From assembly GCA_009912575.1 (NCBI GenBank), contig WNDP01000034.1:1-34286 (forward strand): a stretch of DNA of 34,286 nt, given 5' to 3'. Made by a program: the position numbers and the translations under genes. Source of the stretch: Acinetobacter bereziniae. GTDB lineage: Bacteria; Pseudomonadota; Gammaproteobacteria; Pseudomonadales; Moraxellaceae. The notes beneath the pieces are model-generated. The model had not been told where the DNA came from, did not search any database, and saw nothing but the letters and a program-made list of their open reading frames with translations. Positions 1 to 8,803 of this stretch are shown piece after piece. Numbering within the stretch: the first letter of the stretch is position 1; each line of letters begins with the position of its first letter.

Positions 1-448
1 AACTTGCATGATTTTGTTGACAGTAAAATATAAAATGACAGGTGCATCAAAGAGTTGATAATTTCTTAAATGCTGTGCAGCGATTTTTTCTTTATCTGCT
101 TTTTGAATATTTAAAAGACCATAAAGTCCCCATCCGTTTTCACGTCGACGATCAATAAAAGGAGGTAGAAGGGTAATATGCGAAAGGTGCTGTATATCTT
201 TGAGCAAGCTCAGGCTGCTTTATGATCTCAACTTGAAGCGCACAGACACGATCAATTAATTCTTGACGTTTTTTTCCTGATACCACAAAAACTTTCCAAG
301 GTTGGGTATTACTTCCTGATGGAGCACGGCAAGCAACATTTAAAATATCTTTGATAAACTGAGTATCGATAGGTTGATCGAGAAAAGCACGTACTGAATG
401 ACGACTTGTGATGGCCAGATCGACAGCCTGAACATGTTCAATATTCAT
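1..448 (-). pseudogene. Nitroreductase family protein, frameshifted and cut by the window edge
   Basis: The reading frame starts at 448 with ATG behind a GAGGAAAA ribosome site. It encodes an N-terminal nitroreductase (FMN-dependent NAD(P)H oxidoreductase) segment, with the SRHSVRAF motif and the RAPSGSNTQPW flavin-binding motif. The frame stops at 152-154. From about position 165 down to position 1 a different frame of the same strand continues the family sequence, with an FIDRRRENGWGLYGLL-like stretch followed by LFDAPVILYFTV. A net shift of one base (mod 3) between about 155 and 185 therefore separates the two halves. The C-terminal end lies outside the window. This is either a real pseudogene or an assembly error. 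The substrate cannot be told from sequence. A palindrome at 489-507 sits just upstream. Confidence 0.8.
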
Positions 449-874
449 CTATTTTCCTCAATAAGCTTGGTTTTCCATCAAATAAACTATATACGATAGT
501 CGTATATGTTGGAGATCAATTTTTTTAAAAAATCGCTAAGCCCCCGATTATATAATAATTACAGAAATGTTAATCTGAAAAAAGAATTGAAAACAAAGAA
601 TTATTCGGTAAAACTTATTTTAAATAAGGGGTTGAGTTAGGCTAGATTACAACAGTGTAAGAATTATACACAAATTGTTACTTTTGGGTTTTAACTTAGT
701 TTCAACGCTTTCATAATTTAATAGCAAGCATATATGTGCAATGTTTTTTTTAATGTGGTGTTTGAGTGACTACTGAAGAAAACAAAAAGAATTGATTTTT
801 TAGCAAAGTTTTGGGGTTAAGTTAAAAGGTCAAATTGTACGGATGCACATCATAAATAAGGCTAGGAGTATTTC
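449..874. other. Intergenic region between divergent nitroreductase and porin genes
   Basis: This stretch of about 430 bases is very AT-rich and holds no credible gene. Besides the palindrome at 489-507 it has a TATAAT at 551-556 without a good -35 partner. The porin promoter could not be placed with confidence. The porin ribosome site AGGAG is at 864-868. Confidence 0.5.
489..507. promoter_or_regulatory. Perfect 8-bp inverted repeat, probable TetR-type operator of the nitroreductase
   Basis: The arms ATATACGA and TCGTATAT are exact reverse complements separated by TAG. On the minus strand a candidate -10 hexamer TATAGT (491-486) overlaps one arm, and the nitroreductase start codon lies about 40 bases downstream. 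A symmetric site of this size overlapping a promoter fits a dimeric repressor such as a TetR-family protein; the regulator itself is not in view. Confidence 0.5.
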
Positions 875-2119
875 ATGAGTCTATTCACAAATCGTAAGTC
901 ATTTATTGTCAAAAGCTTAGCATTAACAGTCGCAGCTTTGATGGTAAATACAGCCCAAGCTGCTACTGACAGCCAAGAGATTCAACAATTACGTAATGAA
1001 GTTCAAGAATTAAAAGCATTGCTTCAACAACAGCAACAACAAGTTCGTTTGGTCGAATCTAAAGTTGAATCTGCTCCTGCATCTTCTTCTGCGGGTTTAA
1101 AATCAAAATCAGGCGCTAACATTAACATTTACGGTCTTGTACGTGGTGATGCGAACTATATCATTGAAGGTGCGGATGACGACTTCAACAAAGTTAATGC
1201 AACAACAGGTGAAGCAAAAGATAAATTACGTGCTACAGCGAAAACTACACGTATCGGTTTAGACTTCAACACGCCTGTTGGTGATGCAAAAGTTGGTGGT
1301 AAAGTTGAAGTTGACTTTGCGGGTAAAGGTGCCAATGAAAACCTGCGTATTCGTCATGCTTACTTGACATATAACAACTGGTTATTCGGTCAAACAACGT
1401 CTAACTTCTTGTCTAGTCATGCACCAGAAATGATTAACTTTGCAACTAACCTTGGTGGTGGTGCTACACGTATTCCGCAAGTTCGTTATGCATATAACTT
1501 AGCGCCAACAACAAAATTATTGGTTGCTGCTGAAGAAGGTAACAGTACGGGTGTAACGGGTACTGCGATTAAATACAGTCTTCCTGTATTAACAGGTAAA
1601 GTAACTCAATCATATGCAGGCGGTAACGGTAATGCTTCTGCACGTGTTTTAGTTGAAAACTATAAAGACAACAATGTCGGCAAAGATAAAACAGGTTGGG
1701 GTATTGGTGTAGGTACAGACTTTAAAGTTGCAGACCCTTTAAAACTTTTTGCTGATGCTTCTTATGTTGTTGGTAACAGCAACTATTTATACGGTAGTAA
1801 CAATGCTTACTCTGTGGTAAATGGTGATATCGAACAGAATGAGTTTACTGCACTTCAAGTGGGCGGTACTTATAAAATCCTACCTAACCTTCGTTCAACT
1901 TTAGCGTATGGCGCATTGTTTGCTGACAATGGCAGTGATTTTGCTAAAGCGAACCAATCTGCAAATGAAAAAGTTCAACAAGCTTGGGTTAACGTGATCT
2001 ATTCGCCTGCTAAACCAATTGATTTAGGTATCGAGTATATTAACGGTAAGCGTGAAACCTTTGCAGGTCAATCTTATAAAGATAACCGTGTAGGTTTAAT
2101 GGCTAAATATAATTTCTAA
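875..2119 (+). CDS. DcaP-like trimeric outer-membrane porin
   Basis: This 414-residue protein has a signal peptide (hydrophobic core about 12-26, cleavage after AQA near residue 29). A short Gln/Glu-rich coiled coil follows at about 33-65, then a beta-rich domain of alternating polar and hydrophobic strands ending in a terminal Phe, as expected for an outer-membrane barrel. The layout matches the DcaP family of Acinetobacter, in which an N-terminal coiled coil precedes a 16-strand barrel; these porins pass dicarboxylates and other small anionic compounds. AGGAG six bases before the ATG supports the start. It stands alone with its own terminator and looks highly expressed. The family call is firm; the exact substrate is inference. 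Confidence 0.85.
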   Translation: MSLFTNRKSFIVKSLALTVAALMVNTAQAATDSQEIQQLRNEVQELKALLQQQQQQVRLVESKVESAPASSSAGLKSKSGANINIYGLVRGDANYIIEGADDDFNKVNATTGEAKDKLRATAKTTRIGLDFNTPVGDAKVGGKVEVDFAGKGANENLRIRHAYLTYNNWLFGQTTSNFLSSHAPEMINFATNLGGGATRIPQVRYAYNLAPTTKLLVAAEEGNSTGVTGTAIKYSLPVLTGKVTQSYAGGNGNASARVLVENYKDNNVGKDKTGWGIGVGTDFKVADPLKLFADASYVVGNSNYLYGSNNAYSVVNGDIEQNEFTALQVGGTYKILPNLRSTLAYGALFADNGSDFAKANQSANEKVQQAWVNVIYSPAKPIDLGIEYINGKRETFAGQSYKDNRVGLMAKYNF

Positions 2120-2140
2120 TTGAGCCATTTGCTAAGCTAA

Positions 2141-2168
2141 AAACCGAGGATTTTTCCTCGGTTTTTTT
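2141..2168 (+). terminator. Rho-independent terminator of the porin gene
   Basis: ACCGAGGA (2143-2150) pairs with TCCTCGGT (2155-2162) around a four-T loop and runs into a T tract. Confidence 0.9.
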
Positions 2169-2631
2169 GGCGGGTATGAAAGAGAACATTTCAAATGATT
2201 TGTTTAACTAGAAAATTATTGTAAAAGTTTAGACATTTGATAAAAAAATGCATAATTGACGCTCTTTTTTTTGCATGTTGATGCCATCCAATAGGTGAAT
2301 CACATGTTTTGGCCTGTTCTATAAAGCGAACGATTTATCAGAACTGTATTTCTCATTGTTTGATGAAATGATCTTTTATCAATGATAGGAGTAACATCAT
2401 GACCATTTTCTTTTCTAAATATTTGCAACATTGTAATTCTGTCTATCTTTAGTTTATTTTTTTCTAAAAATCTTTGGATTTTCAAGATTGAAAATCTGCC
2501 TTTTATTTTATTTTTTGTTGTGTCTATCAGGTGATTCCGTAACCACTAAGCGAGTGTGATTACAAAGTTTAGTAGGATGAAATTGCATCACTTTACAGCA
2601 AAAAAATATAGCCAAAGAATGGATAATTACT
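2169..2631. other. Intergenic region upstream of gltS
   Basis: About 460 AT-rich bases. A 61-codon minus-strand frame at 2300-2485 has no recognisable similarity, no ribosome site that I can see and poor codon quality, so I do not call it a gene. No repeat or RNA element was recognised. Confidence 0.4.
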
Positions 2632-3867
2632 ATGGAATTTTCTTTTAATGCCTTTTATACCTTGATTGCTGCTGTCATTGTATTGCTGTTAGGGCGCTTC
2701 CTTGTTAACAAAATTGATTTTCTACGTAAATACAATATTCCTGAACCCGTTGCAGGTGGTTTAGTCGCTGCAATTGTCTCTTTATTGGTACACAACTTTT
2801 GGGGTTATAGCATTACCACCAGTAGTGAATTACAAACCAGTTTTATGTTGGTGTTTTTTGCATCAATTGGTTTAAGTGCCAATTTTGCCAAATTAAAAGA
2901 AGGTGGTTTAGGTTTAGTCATCTTTTTGATCTGTGTTGCTTCATTTATCGTCGTGCAAAACTTTGTTGGGATGGGCTTAGCAACTGCATTAGGTTTAGAC
3001 CCGCTAGTTGGTTTGATTGCTGGATCAATTACGCTTACAGGTGGTCATGGTACCGCAGGTGCATGGGGTGAAATCCTAGAGACTCAACATGGCATACAAG
3101 GGGCATTGGCACTTGGTATGGCAAGTGCGACCTTTGGTTTGATCATTGGTGGTATTATTGGCGGACCTTTGGCTAAATTGCTGATCAACCGTTACCAGTT
3201 GTCTAGTCCTAAAACACAAAAAGAAGTGGACGAGACCAATCAACAAGCAGTTAGTGAATTAGGTGAATATGTTCCATTCGAATATCCGCATCAAGTCCGC
3301 CTAATCACTGCTGACAATGCGATAACAACTTTAGGTTTGTTTGCAGCATGTTTAGCTTTTGCTGAATTCATGACAGGTTATAGCAAAGGTCAATGGTTTG
3401 AGTTACCGACATTTGTATGGGCACTTGCTGGTGGTGTTATCCTTCGAAATGTATTAGAAGGATTGCTCCGAATTAAAATGTTCGATCGTGCAATTGATGT
3501 TTTTGGTAATGCTGCATTATCTCTGTATTTGGCGATGGCATTATTATCATTAAAGCTGTGGCAGTTAGCAGACTTAGCTGGTCCATTGGTGGTGATCCTT
3601 GGTGCTCAAACATTAACAATGGCGTTATATGCAGCTTTTGTGACCTTCCGAGTGATGGGTAAAAACTACGATGCAGCAGTATTAGCAGCAGGACATTGTG
3701 GTTTTGGTATGGGTGCAACACCTACCGCAGTTGCAAATATGCAAGCGATTACCAATATGTACGGCCCTTCGCACAAAGCATTTTTAATTGTGCCATTATG
3801 TGGTGCTTTCTTTGTCGATTTAATTAATGCGACTGTGATTCAATTGATTCTCAAATTCATCGTTTAA
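2632..3867 (+). CDS. gltS: Sodium/glutamate symporter
   Basis: This 411-residue inner-membrane protein carries out Na+-coupled glutamate uptake. It has about ten hydrophobic segments in two inverted halves. The glycine-rich GGHGTAGAWG loop (137-146) closes the first half and the related AAGHCGFGMGATPTA stretch closes the second; both are hallmarks of the ESS/GltS family. A charged cytoplasmic loop at about 185-225 separates the halves. The length is normal for the family. The gene is a single unit facing the chrA-type gene, with which it shares the terminator hairpin region. There is no strong ribosome site before the ATG, but the start agrees with the family N-terminus. Confidence 0.92.
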   Translation: MEFSFNAFYTLIAAVIVLLLGRFLVNKIDFLRKYNIPEPVAGGLVAAIVSLLVHNFWGYSITTSSELQTSFMLVFFASIGLSANFAKLKEGGLGLVIFLICVASFIVVQNFVGMGLATALGLDPLVGLIAGSITLTGGHGTAGAWGEILETQHGIQGALALGMASATFGLIIGGIIGGPLAKLLINRYQLSSPKTQKEVDETNQQAVSELGEYVPFEYPHQVRLITADNAITTLGLFAACLAFAEFMTGYSKGQWFELPTFVWALAGGVILRNVLEGLLRIKMFDRAIDVFGNAALSLYLAMALLSLKLWQLADLAGPLVVILGAQTLTMALYAAFVTFRVMGKNYDAAVLAAGHCGFGMGATPTAVANMQAITNMYGPSHKAFLIVPLCGAFFVDLINATVIQLILKFIV

Positions 3868-3887
3868 TCATATCGAAATTGCTGATC

Positions 3888-3911
3888 AAGCCAGTTCATC
3901 ACTGGCTTTTT
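3888..3911 (+). terminator. Terminator between gltS and chrA
   Basis: AAGCCAGT (3888-3895) pairs with ACTGGCTT (3901-3908) around a five-base loop and is followed by T residues on the plus strand. It lies between two converging genes; on the minus strand the T tract is missing, so it mainly serves gltS. Confidence 0.85.
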
Positions 3912-5120
3912 TTACGTCAACGCACTGTGAAGATAGCGTAGTAACAAAATCATAGGAACACTGATAAAGATCGAAATGTTCAGTTTTAAGCTAAATAACA
4001 TCAGTAGGGCAGTGAAGAAATCTTGAAGATTACTCAAGCTTTTTTCTGCCATAAGCACTAGAATAGAAAGAAGAAATCCAACTACAGCTGCATTGATCAA
4101 AGTGACTGAGCTTTGTATATATGGATTGCTGACTAATTTTTCCCAATAGGGCAATGCTGTAAAAATAAAGAAAAATGAGGGTAGAAAAATCAGCAGTGTA
4201 GTTAATAACGCATTGAAGAATGGCAATGGGCTAAGGGGTAAAAATGAACCTATATAACTGGCAAAAGTAAATAATGGCCCCGGCATAAACTGAGCCAATG
4301 TATAGCCAAGTTCGAAACGTTGCTGACTGATCATTCCTGTAAGCACAAAATCTTGATAGAGCATTGGAAGTACAACATGTCCTCCACCAAAGACCAAAGC
4401 ACCCGTTTTATAAAAGTTAAAACTCGTCATTGACCATGATGAATGCAAGAAAAATGAGGTCAGCCAGAGCCCAATAAAAATTAAAATAAATATCATCAAC
4501 CAAAATATACCGTGGTGATGTAAACGTGATGCAGATAGAGTGTTGCTCTGCTGAGCTTGATGTTTAATATGAGCTTTAGGTTGTTGAGTAGACATCGCTT
4601 TATGCACCAAAATGCCCAATAAAGCACTACTGAGAATAATTGCAAATTGCATCCAACTGTTCGAAAAAAGCAGGAGTAATACACTGCTCAAACACATTAA
4701 AAAATATTGTAATTTAGTTTGACAATAACTTTTAAACATTTGCCAAAAAGCAAAAAGGACAATAGCAAAGACGATGGATTGAATGGCTGAAAATAATGTG
4801 GATTGAAAGAGATCTTGTTGTTGAATGAAATATGCCAATGCAAACATCATGAGCGCAGAGGGAAGTGTAAAACCTAGCCAAGCAACAATTGCACCCAAAT
4901 AGCCACGCTTTAGATATCCAATAGCCATTCCCATTTGACTGCTACTCGGGCCGGGTAATAATTGAGTCAATGCAAGTAATTGGGCATATTGTTGTTCATT
5001 GAGCCAATGCTGCTGATTGACAAATTTTTGTTTAAAAAAAATCAAATGTGCCGCTAGTCCGCCAAAACTAGTACAGCCGAGTTTTAAAAAAATCCAAAAA
5101 ATATCAATCAGTTTAGGCAT
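3912..5120 (-). CDS. ChrA-family (CHR) chromate/anion transporter
   Basis: This 402-residue integral membrane protein is a long-chain ChrA type with two homologous CHR halves. The first half shows TSFGG (18-21) and the LPGPSS signature (about 55-60) with a following MGMAIGYL stretch. The second half shows FGGGHVVLP (244-252) and a matching FMPGPLF segment. A soluble, His/Gln-rich linker of about 25 residues joins the halves. Family members export chromate, but many homologues have no proven substrate, so chromate efflux is inference. It is transcribed alone on the minus strand, divergent from the patatin gene. Confidence 0.88.
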   Translation of the reverse strand: MPKLIDIFWIFLKLGCTSFGGLAAHLIFFKQKFVNQQHWLNEQQYAQLLALTQLLPGPSSSQMGMAIGYLKRGYLGAIVAWLGFTLPSALMMFALAYFIQQQDLFQSTLFSAIQSIVFAIVLFAFWQMFKSYCQTKLQYFLMCLSSVLLLLFSNSWMQFAIILSSALLGILVHKAMSTQQPKAHIKHQAQQSNTLSASRLHHHGIFWLMIFILIFIGLWLTSFFLHSSWSMTSFNFYKTGALVFGGGHVVLPMLYQDFVLTGMISQQRFELGYTLAQFMPGPLFTFASYIGSFLPLSPLPFFNALLTTLLIFLPSFFFIFTALPYWEKLVSNPYIQSSVTLINAAVVGFLLSILVLMAEKSLSNLQDFFTALLMLFSLKLNISIFISVPMILLLRYLHSALT

Positions 5121-5261
5121 TATTTGAGCATAATTATTTTAGGTCAAAGACTTATATAATATAGGTGGAAATGATGACAGTTTAAATAAATACAACAGCA
5201 AATTCAGAGAAAGTGTGCTTAGATACATGCACCTTTAGATTGTGCCCTGATCTGAGAATTT

Positions 5262-6248
5262 ATGTCATTGTTAAATAAAGCTTTAATTTCTTTGTTTTGC
5301 AGTCTATCTCTAGCTGCATGTACACATTCACCTGTTAAAAATACACAAACAAAGGTGTCTCAAGTACAGCCAGTTTCAGAAGCATCTTCGAAACTCGATA
5401 AGAGTTTTTATCAATACCAGCAATTCGCTAAGAAAAAACCTGTCATCGCTTTGGTCTTAGGAAGTGGGGGCGCACGTGGTTATGCACATATTGGTGTGAT
5501 TGAGGTCTTGGAACAACATGGAATTAAACCTGACTTTATTGTTGGAACTAGTGCAGGGAGTATTGTCGGTTCAATTTATGCGAGTGGAAAATCAGCAGAA
5601 CAGTTGCGCCAAATTGCCTTAAATATGAAAGTTGGCGATGTACGCGACTTTAAAATTGGAATGAAAGGTTTTTTTGATGGACAAAAAGTTGAAGATTATG
5701 TCAACAAACAAATTAATCAAATGCCTTTAGAAAAAATGAAAATTCCGATGTATGTGGTCGCAACAGAACTACAACATGGCGAAAAGACCATTTTTAATTA
5801 TGGGAATACGGGGCAAGCTGTCCGTGCTTCTGTTTCGATTCCAAGTATGTTTATTCCAACAATGATACACGGCAAAGAGTATGTGGATGGTGGCTTAGTC
5901 AGTCCTGTACCTGTGAATATTGCCAAAGAATTAGGTGCAGATGTTGTGATTGCTGTTGATATTCTGGCACAGCCTGCCAACACGGAAACAACCAATGTAT
6001 GGGGCTTGTTCAATCAGAACATTAACATTATGCAAAACAAATTGGCTGCTGAAGAGTTAAAAAATGCGGATATTGTGATTCAGCCTGATCTGCGTGAAAA
6101 AGCCCATATTTTTGATGTGAAAGGTCGTCAAGATACCATGCAAGCGGGTATTGATGCTGCCAATCAACGTATTCATGATTTAGAGGTTGTTATTGCCAGT
6201 AAGAAAAGTCCTGAAAATATTTCGCAGCACTATCAAGTACAGAATTAA
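5262..6248 (+). CDS. Patatin-like phospholipase lipoprotein (RssA-type)
   Basis: This 328-residue protein has a lipoprotein signal with lipobox LAAC (acylated Cys20), so it is anchored in the envelope on the periplasmic side. The patatin domain spans about 60-260. It carries the oxyanion loop GSGGARG (67-73), the nucleophile elbow GTSAG with Ser97, and the second catalytic residue Asp209 in DGG. All catalytic-dyad elements are intact, so lipid acyl hydrolase activity is expected; the natural lipid is unknown. The ATG at 5262 gives a complete signal peptide. A TATAAT at 5155-5160 could be its -10 but lacks a clear -35. Confidence 0.9.
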   Translation: MSLLNKALISLFCSLSLAACTHSPVKNTQTKVSQVQPVSEASSKLDKSFYQYQQFAKKKPVIALVLGSGGARGYAHIGVIEVLEQHGIKPDFIVGTSAGSIVGSIYASGKSAEQLRQIALNMKVGDVRDFKIGMKGFFDGQKVEDYVNKQINQMPLEKMKIPMYVVATELQHGEKTIFNYGNTGQAVRASVSIPSMFIPTMIHGKEYVDGGLVSPVPVNIAKELGADVVIAVDILAQPANTETTNVWGLFNQNINIMQNKLAAEELKNADIVIQPDLREKAHIFDVKGRQDTMQAGIDAANQRIHDLEVVIASKKSPENISQHYQVQN

Positions 6249-6257
6249 AGTTTTAAT

Positions 6258-6536
6258 TTATTCTTTTTCTGAATAGTTACATTGTAAAAGAGATACAACC
6301 AAATCGGATAGCGCCGTATTATTGTGCTTTGAATGGATTAATCGGATGCCTAGAATGCAAAAGTTGATAGTAACTTGTTCATCTGATTGTCCAATTTGCC
6401 GAAGTAAATGCAAAATCCTGTGACAGTTTGGCAATACTGTTTGAAACGGAAATTGCCAACAAGATGCTATTAGTCCCAAAAATAGTTGATAAACCAATAA
6501 GCTATATTTCAAATAAATGAAGATGTTTTTAGTCAT
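6258..6536 (-). CDS. Hypothetical small protein, doubtful
   Basis: This is a 92-codon open frame filling most of the gap between the patatin and thioesterase genes, antisense to both. The product has a hydrophobic start (about 5-25) that could be a signal or anchor, three Cys in the body and a charged tail. I recognise no family, and there is no good ribosome site before the ATG. It may be a real lineage-specific gene or chance. The rest of the 6249-6639 gap holds only a possible TATAAT at 6592-6597 for the next gene. Confidence 0.3.
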   Translation of the reverse strand: MTKNIFIYLKYSLLVYQLFLGLIASCWQFPFQTVLPNCHRILHLLRQIGQSDEQVTINFCILGIRLIHSKHNNTALSDLVVSLLQCNYSEKE

Positions 6537-6639
6537 AAGTTGAGAGAATGGTCAATTGCCGAATTAAGCATGTTTTTTGGTAGAAAAGATATATAATAAT
6601 AGCCATAAATCTCCTGCCTAAAATAGAGTCTAGAATACG

Positions 6640-7161
6640 ATGTCTCCATTAGATCAATTGATCCCAGCTACAGATGACCAGTCAAAATTAACCATGTCCG
6701 TTTTGATGACCCCAGATATGGCAAACTTTTCAGGTAATGTACATGGTGGAACCATCCTCAAGCTGCTTGACCAAGTTGCTTATGCCTGTGCAAGCCGTTA
6801 TTCTGGTAGTTATGTTGTTACGCTTTCTGTAGATAAAGTTAATTTTAAAGAACCGATCCATGTTGGTGAGATGGTCACCTTTCTAGCAAGTGTCAACCAT
6901 GTTGGTCGTACTTCAATGGAAATTGGTATCCGAGTGGAAGCTCAAAATATTCAGAAAAGAACGGTTCGTCATACCAACAGTTGTTATTTCACCATGGTTG
7001 CCGTTGATGAAAATGGTAAACCAAAACAAATTCCTGCATTGAATTTGGATAATGATTGGAAACGTTGCCGTTTTGAAGCTGCGGAGCATCGTAAAGTTGC
7101 ACGTTTGCAAGAAAACCACCATCCTTCTTGCAGTATTTATAAAAAGTCATCGCATAATTAA
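6640..7161 (+). CDS. Acyl-CoA thioesterase, hotdog fold (YciA/ACOT type)
   Basis: This 173-residue cytoplasmic enzyme is predicted to hydrolyse acyl-CoA thioesters to free acid and CoA. The single hotdog domain spans about 15-135. It includes the NVHGG turn (33-37) at the start of the central helix and Asp44 in the LLDQVAYACA helix, the residues typical of this thioesterase class. A basic tail of about 40 residues (EHRKVARLQEN region) extends past the fold, as in longer cytosolic acyl-CoA hydrolases. It stands alone with its own terminator. Chain-length preference cannot be judged. Confidence 0.9.
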   Translation: MSPLDQLIPATDDQSKLTMSVLMTPDMANFSGNVHGGTILKLLDQVAYACASRYSGSYVVTLSVDKVNFKEPIHVGEMVTFLASVNHVGRTSMEIGIRVEAQNIQKRTVRHTNSCYFTMVAVDENGKPKQIPALNLDNDWKRCRFEAAEHRKVARLQENHHPSCSIYKKSSHN

Positions 7162-7172
7162 TTGCTTGCAAT

Positions 7173-7201
7173 AAAAAACCTCTGATTACAGAGGTTTTTT
7201 T
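7173..7201 (+). terminator. Rho-independent terminator of the thioesterase gene
   Basis: A 12-bp stem AAAAAACCTCTG / CAGAGGTTTTTT (7173-7184 and 7189-7200) with an ATTA loop. The A-rich 5' arm could also give a T tract on the other strand, where the convergent lipoprotein gene ends 60 bases away. Confidence 0.92.
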
Positions 7202-7261
7202 GATTATCCACTTATTAAAAACAGCATCAGCGAAGTTGCGCTGATCATATCAATCTGTTGA

Positions 7262-7603
7262 TTAATTCACTTTGTTGAGTACATGACCATCTACAGTCAT
7301 TGTCCAAGATCCTTCAGCGGTTTGTTGAGGTGCTTGTGAAACTTTGAATTCTGTTGAGAGAGGTCCAATGCCAGCACTGAAGTTATTGCCTTCAAACTTA
7401 GAAATTGGAGCAGATACAGATGAGCTTGAATTCGGCTGTTTGTTGCTATATTCAACTCGCCCTTCAGATGTAATCATCAAATTGACACGACCATCCTCGC
7501 TTTGCCAAGTACCCGAATAATTTTGTTTGTCTACAGGCAATGGTTTTCCACATGCTGTCAGTAATATGCTTAATAAGCCAAGACCTATAAATTTTTTTAA
7601 CAT
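7262..7603 (-). CDS. Small uncharacterised lipoprotein
   Basis: This 113-residue protein has a clear lipoprotein signal peptide ending in LTAC (Cys18), with no Asp at +2, so outer-membrane sorting is expected. The mature part is a small beta-rich domain (YSGTWQSEDGRVNLMITSEGR near the start, then alternating strands) reminiscent of small lipocalin-like or copper-resistance-type barrels, but I cannot assign a family. GAGGAAAA stands just upstream of the ATG. It is monocistronic, and its 3' end faces the thioesterase terminator. Confidence 0.8.
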   Translation of the reverse strand: MLKKFIGLGLLSILLTACGKPLPVDKQNYSGTWQSEDGRVNLMITSEGRVEYSNKQPNSSSSVSAPISKFEGNNFSAGIGPLSTEFKVSQAPQQTAEGSWTMTVDGHVLNKVN

Positions 7604-8087
7604 TGAGTTTTCCTCTTTGATCTTTATTTCACAGATTTTATTTATAAATTTCCCAAATTGAATTATGTCATTTGAGACCGAAGCATTATAGCCGAATTAT
7701 CAGTGGATACCCGCCACAATAACAAACTGTAGCATTGAGCAATATAGAAACTAAAATATAACGGTGCGTATCTAAAAAAATGTGGTTATTAGTAGGCTTC
7801 TAATATCGATAAAATTCTAATACCAATATAAGTAGATAATGCTTGAGCGGATAGACTTAATGTTCTAAAAAAAATTAATGTATAATTTTTCTACTGGGTT
7901 GATGAGCGATAGTATTACAACGTTTTTTAAAAATCAGAAATGAGATCAGTTTAAATTTAAACAAGCGATCTAACCTCAAAATCTGCTTTTTATGCACATA
8001 AATTAAGCTGATTTGAATTATACTGAAAGTGATATAAAAAGATTTAAACATTGAGGTTAACTTAAACCAAAATTCATTGGAACAGTT
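7604..8087. other. AT-rich gap before the orphan immunity gene
   Basis: About 480 bases without a gene. I looked here for a toxin or secretion remnant that would pair with the following PoNi-type gene and saw none in any frame. No clear promoter, repeat or terminator could be named. Confidence 0.5.
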
Positions 8088-8795
8088 ATGAGAACTGATT
8101 TAAAAGATCGCCATTATTTTGATGAATATATTCAACTGAACTTGGATGATATTGCGTTTTACGAACAGTGTTTAAAATCTGCTGATCAGAAAGAGGATCG
8201 TATACCAGCAATCAAACATCAGGTTTTCAATATGTCTTTGCATACAGTGATTGCACAATATTCAGCAGGTTTTAGCTCTGAACAAGTGAAAGATTCATTC
8301 TTAGACCTTATCCCACGATTTGAAGCAGGTTGGTATAATACCGAAAACCTTGACAATAAAATTTACTTTGATGGTTATGTTCAGGCGCTTTGGATGGTTT
8401 CTCTGGCAATTTTATTGGATGTAGCCCTAGATGATTTTCAACGCATCGTCAATACTTTAGATCGTAAGCATAGCCAAGATATGATTTTAGATGTATTGAT
8501 TTCCGCTCAATTATCCAGACAACAATCTGAGCAATTACTTTATCCGCAAAAATTTGAATTTATAAAAAAGTTAATAGATACGCAGAATATAGAGGAATTT
8601 AAAAATTATTTGGATCGTAAATGGTATCCAAGTATGAAACAGACATATTGGTTTGATCTTGATAAAAATAAGAATGATGTTTTCTTCGGTTATTGGAGTT
8701 TTGAAAGTGCGGCAATTGTTAAGGTTTTAAAATTAGATGATACGATACTCAAAGGGCAACGATATTATCCTTTCGATTTGGTTCATCAGCATTAA
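8088..8795 (+). CDS. PoNi-type immunity protein (DUF1910/DUF1911), orphan
   Basis: This 235-residue soluble, mostly helical protein resembles PoNi, the antidote family of PoNe nuclease toxins delivered by contact-dependent or type VI secretion. The N-terminal part (about 1-110) matches the DUF1910 pattern. The C-terminal part (about 115-235) carries the DUF1911 signature: RKWYPSMK (178-184), then GYWSFESAAIVKVL (201-214), LDD (216-218) and YYPFDL (226-231). Both domains look complete. No PoNe nuclease, Rhs, VgrG or PAAR gene lies nearby; neighbours are a lipoprotein and an Ala-rich exported protein. It is therefore an orphan immunity gene, probably acquired, protecting against kin or competitor toxins (inference). 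Family call from memory of motifs. Confidence 0.75.
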   Translation: MRTDLKDRHYFDEYIQLNLDDIAFYEQCLKSADQKEDRIPAIKHQVFNMSLHTVIAQYSAGFSSEQVKDSFLDLIPRFEAGWYNTENLDNKIYFDGYVQALWMVSLAILLDVALDDFQRIVNTLDRKHSQDMILDVLISAQLSRQQSEQLLYPQKFEFIKKLIDTQNIEEFKNYLDRKWYPSMKQTYWFDLDKNKNDVFFGYWSFESAAIVKVLKLDDTILKGQRYYPFDLVHQH

Positions 8796-8803
8796 ATGAC
8801 GAC

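Noticed and set aside
2300-2485. 61-codon minus-strand frame between the porin and gltS
   Set aside because: No family motif, no ribosome site and no sign of codon bias; AT-rich intergenic DNA often yields frames this size.
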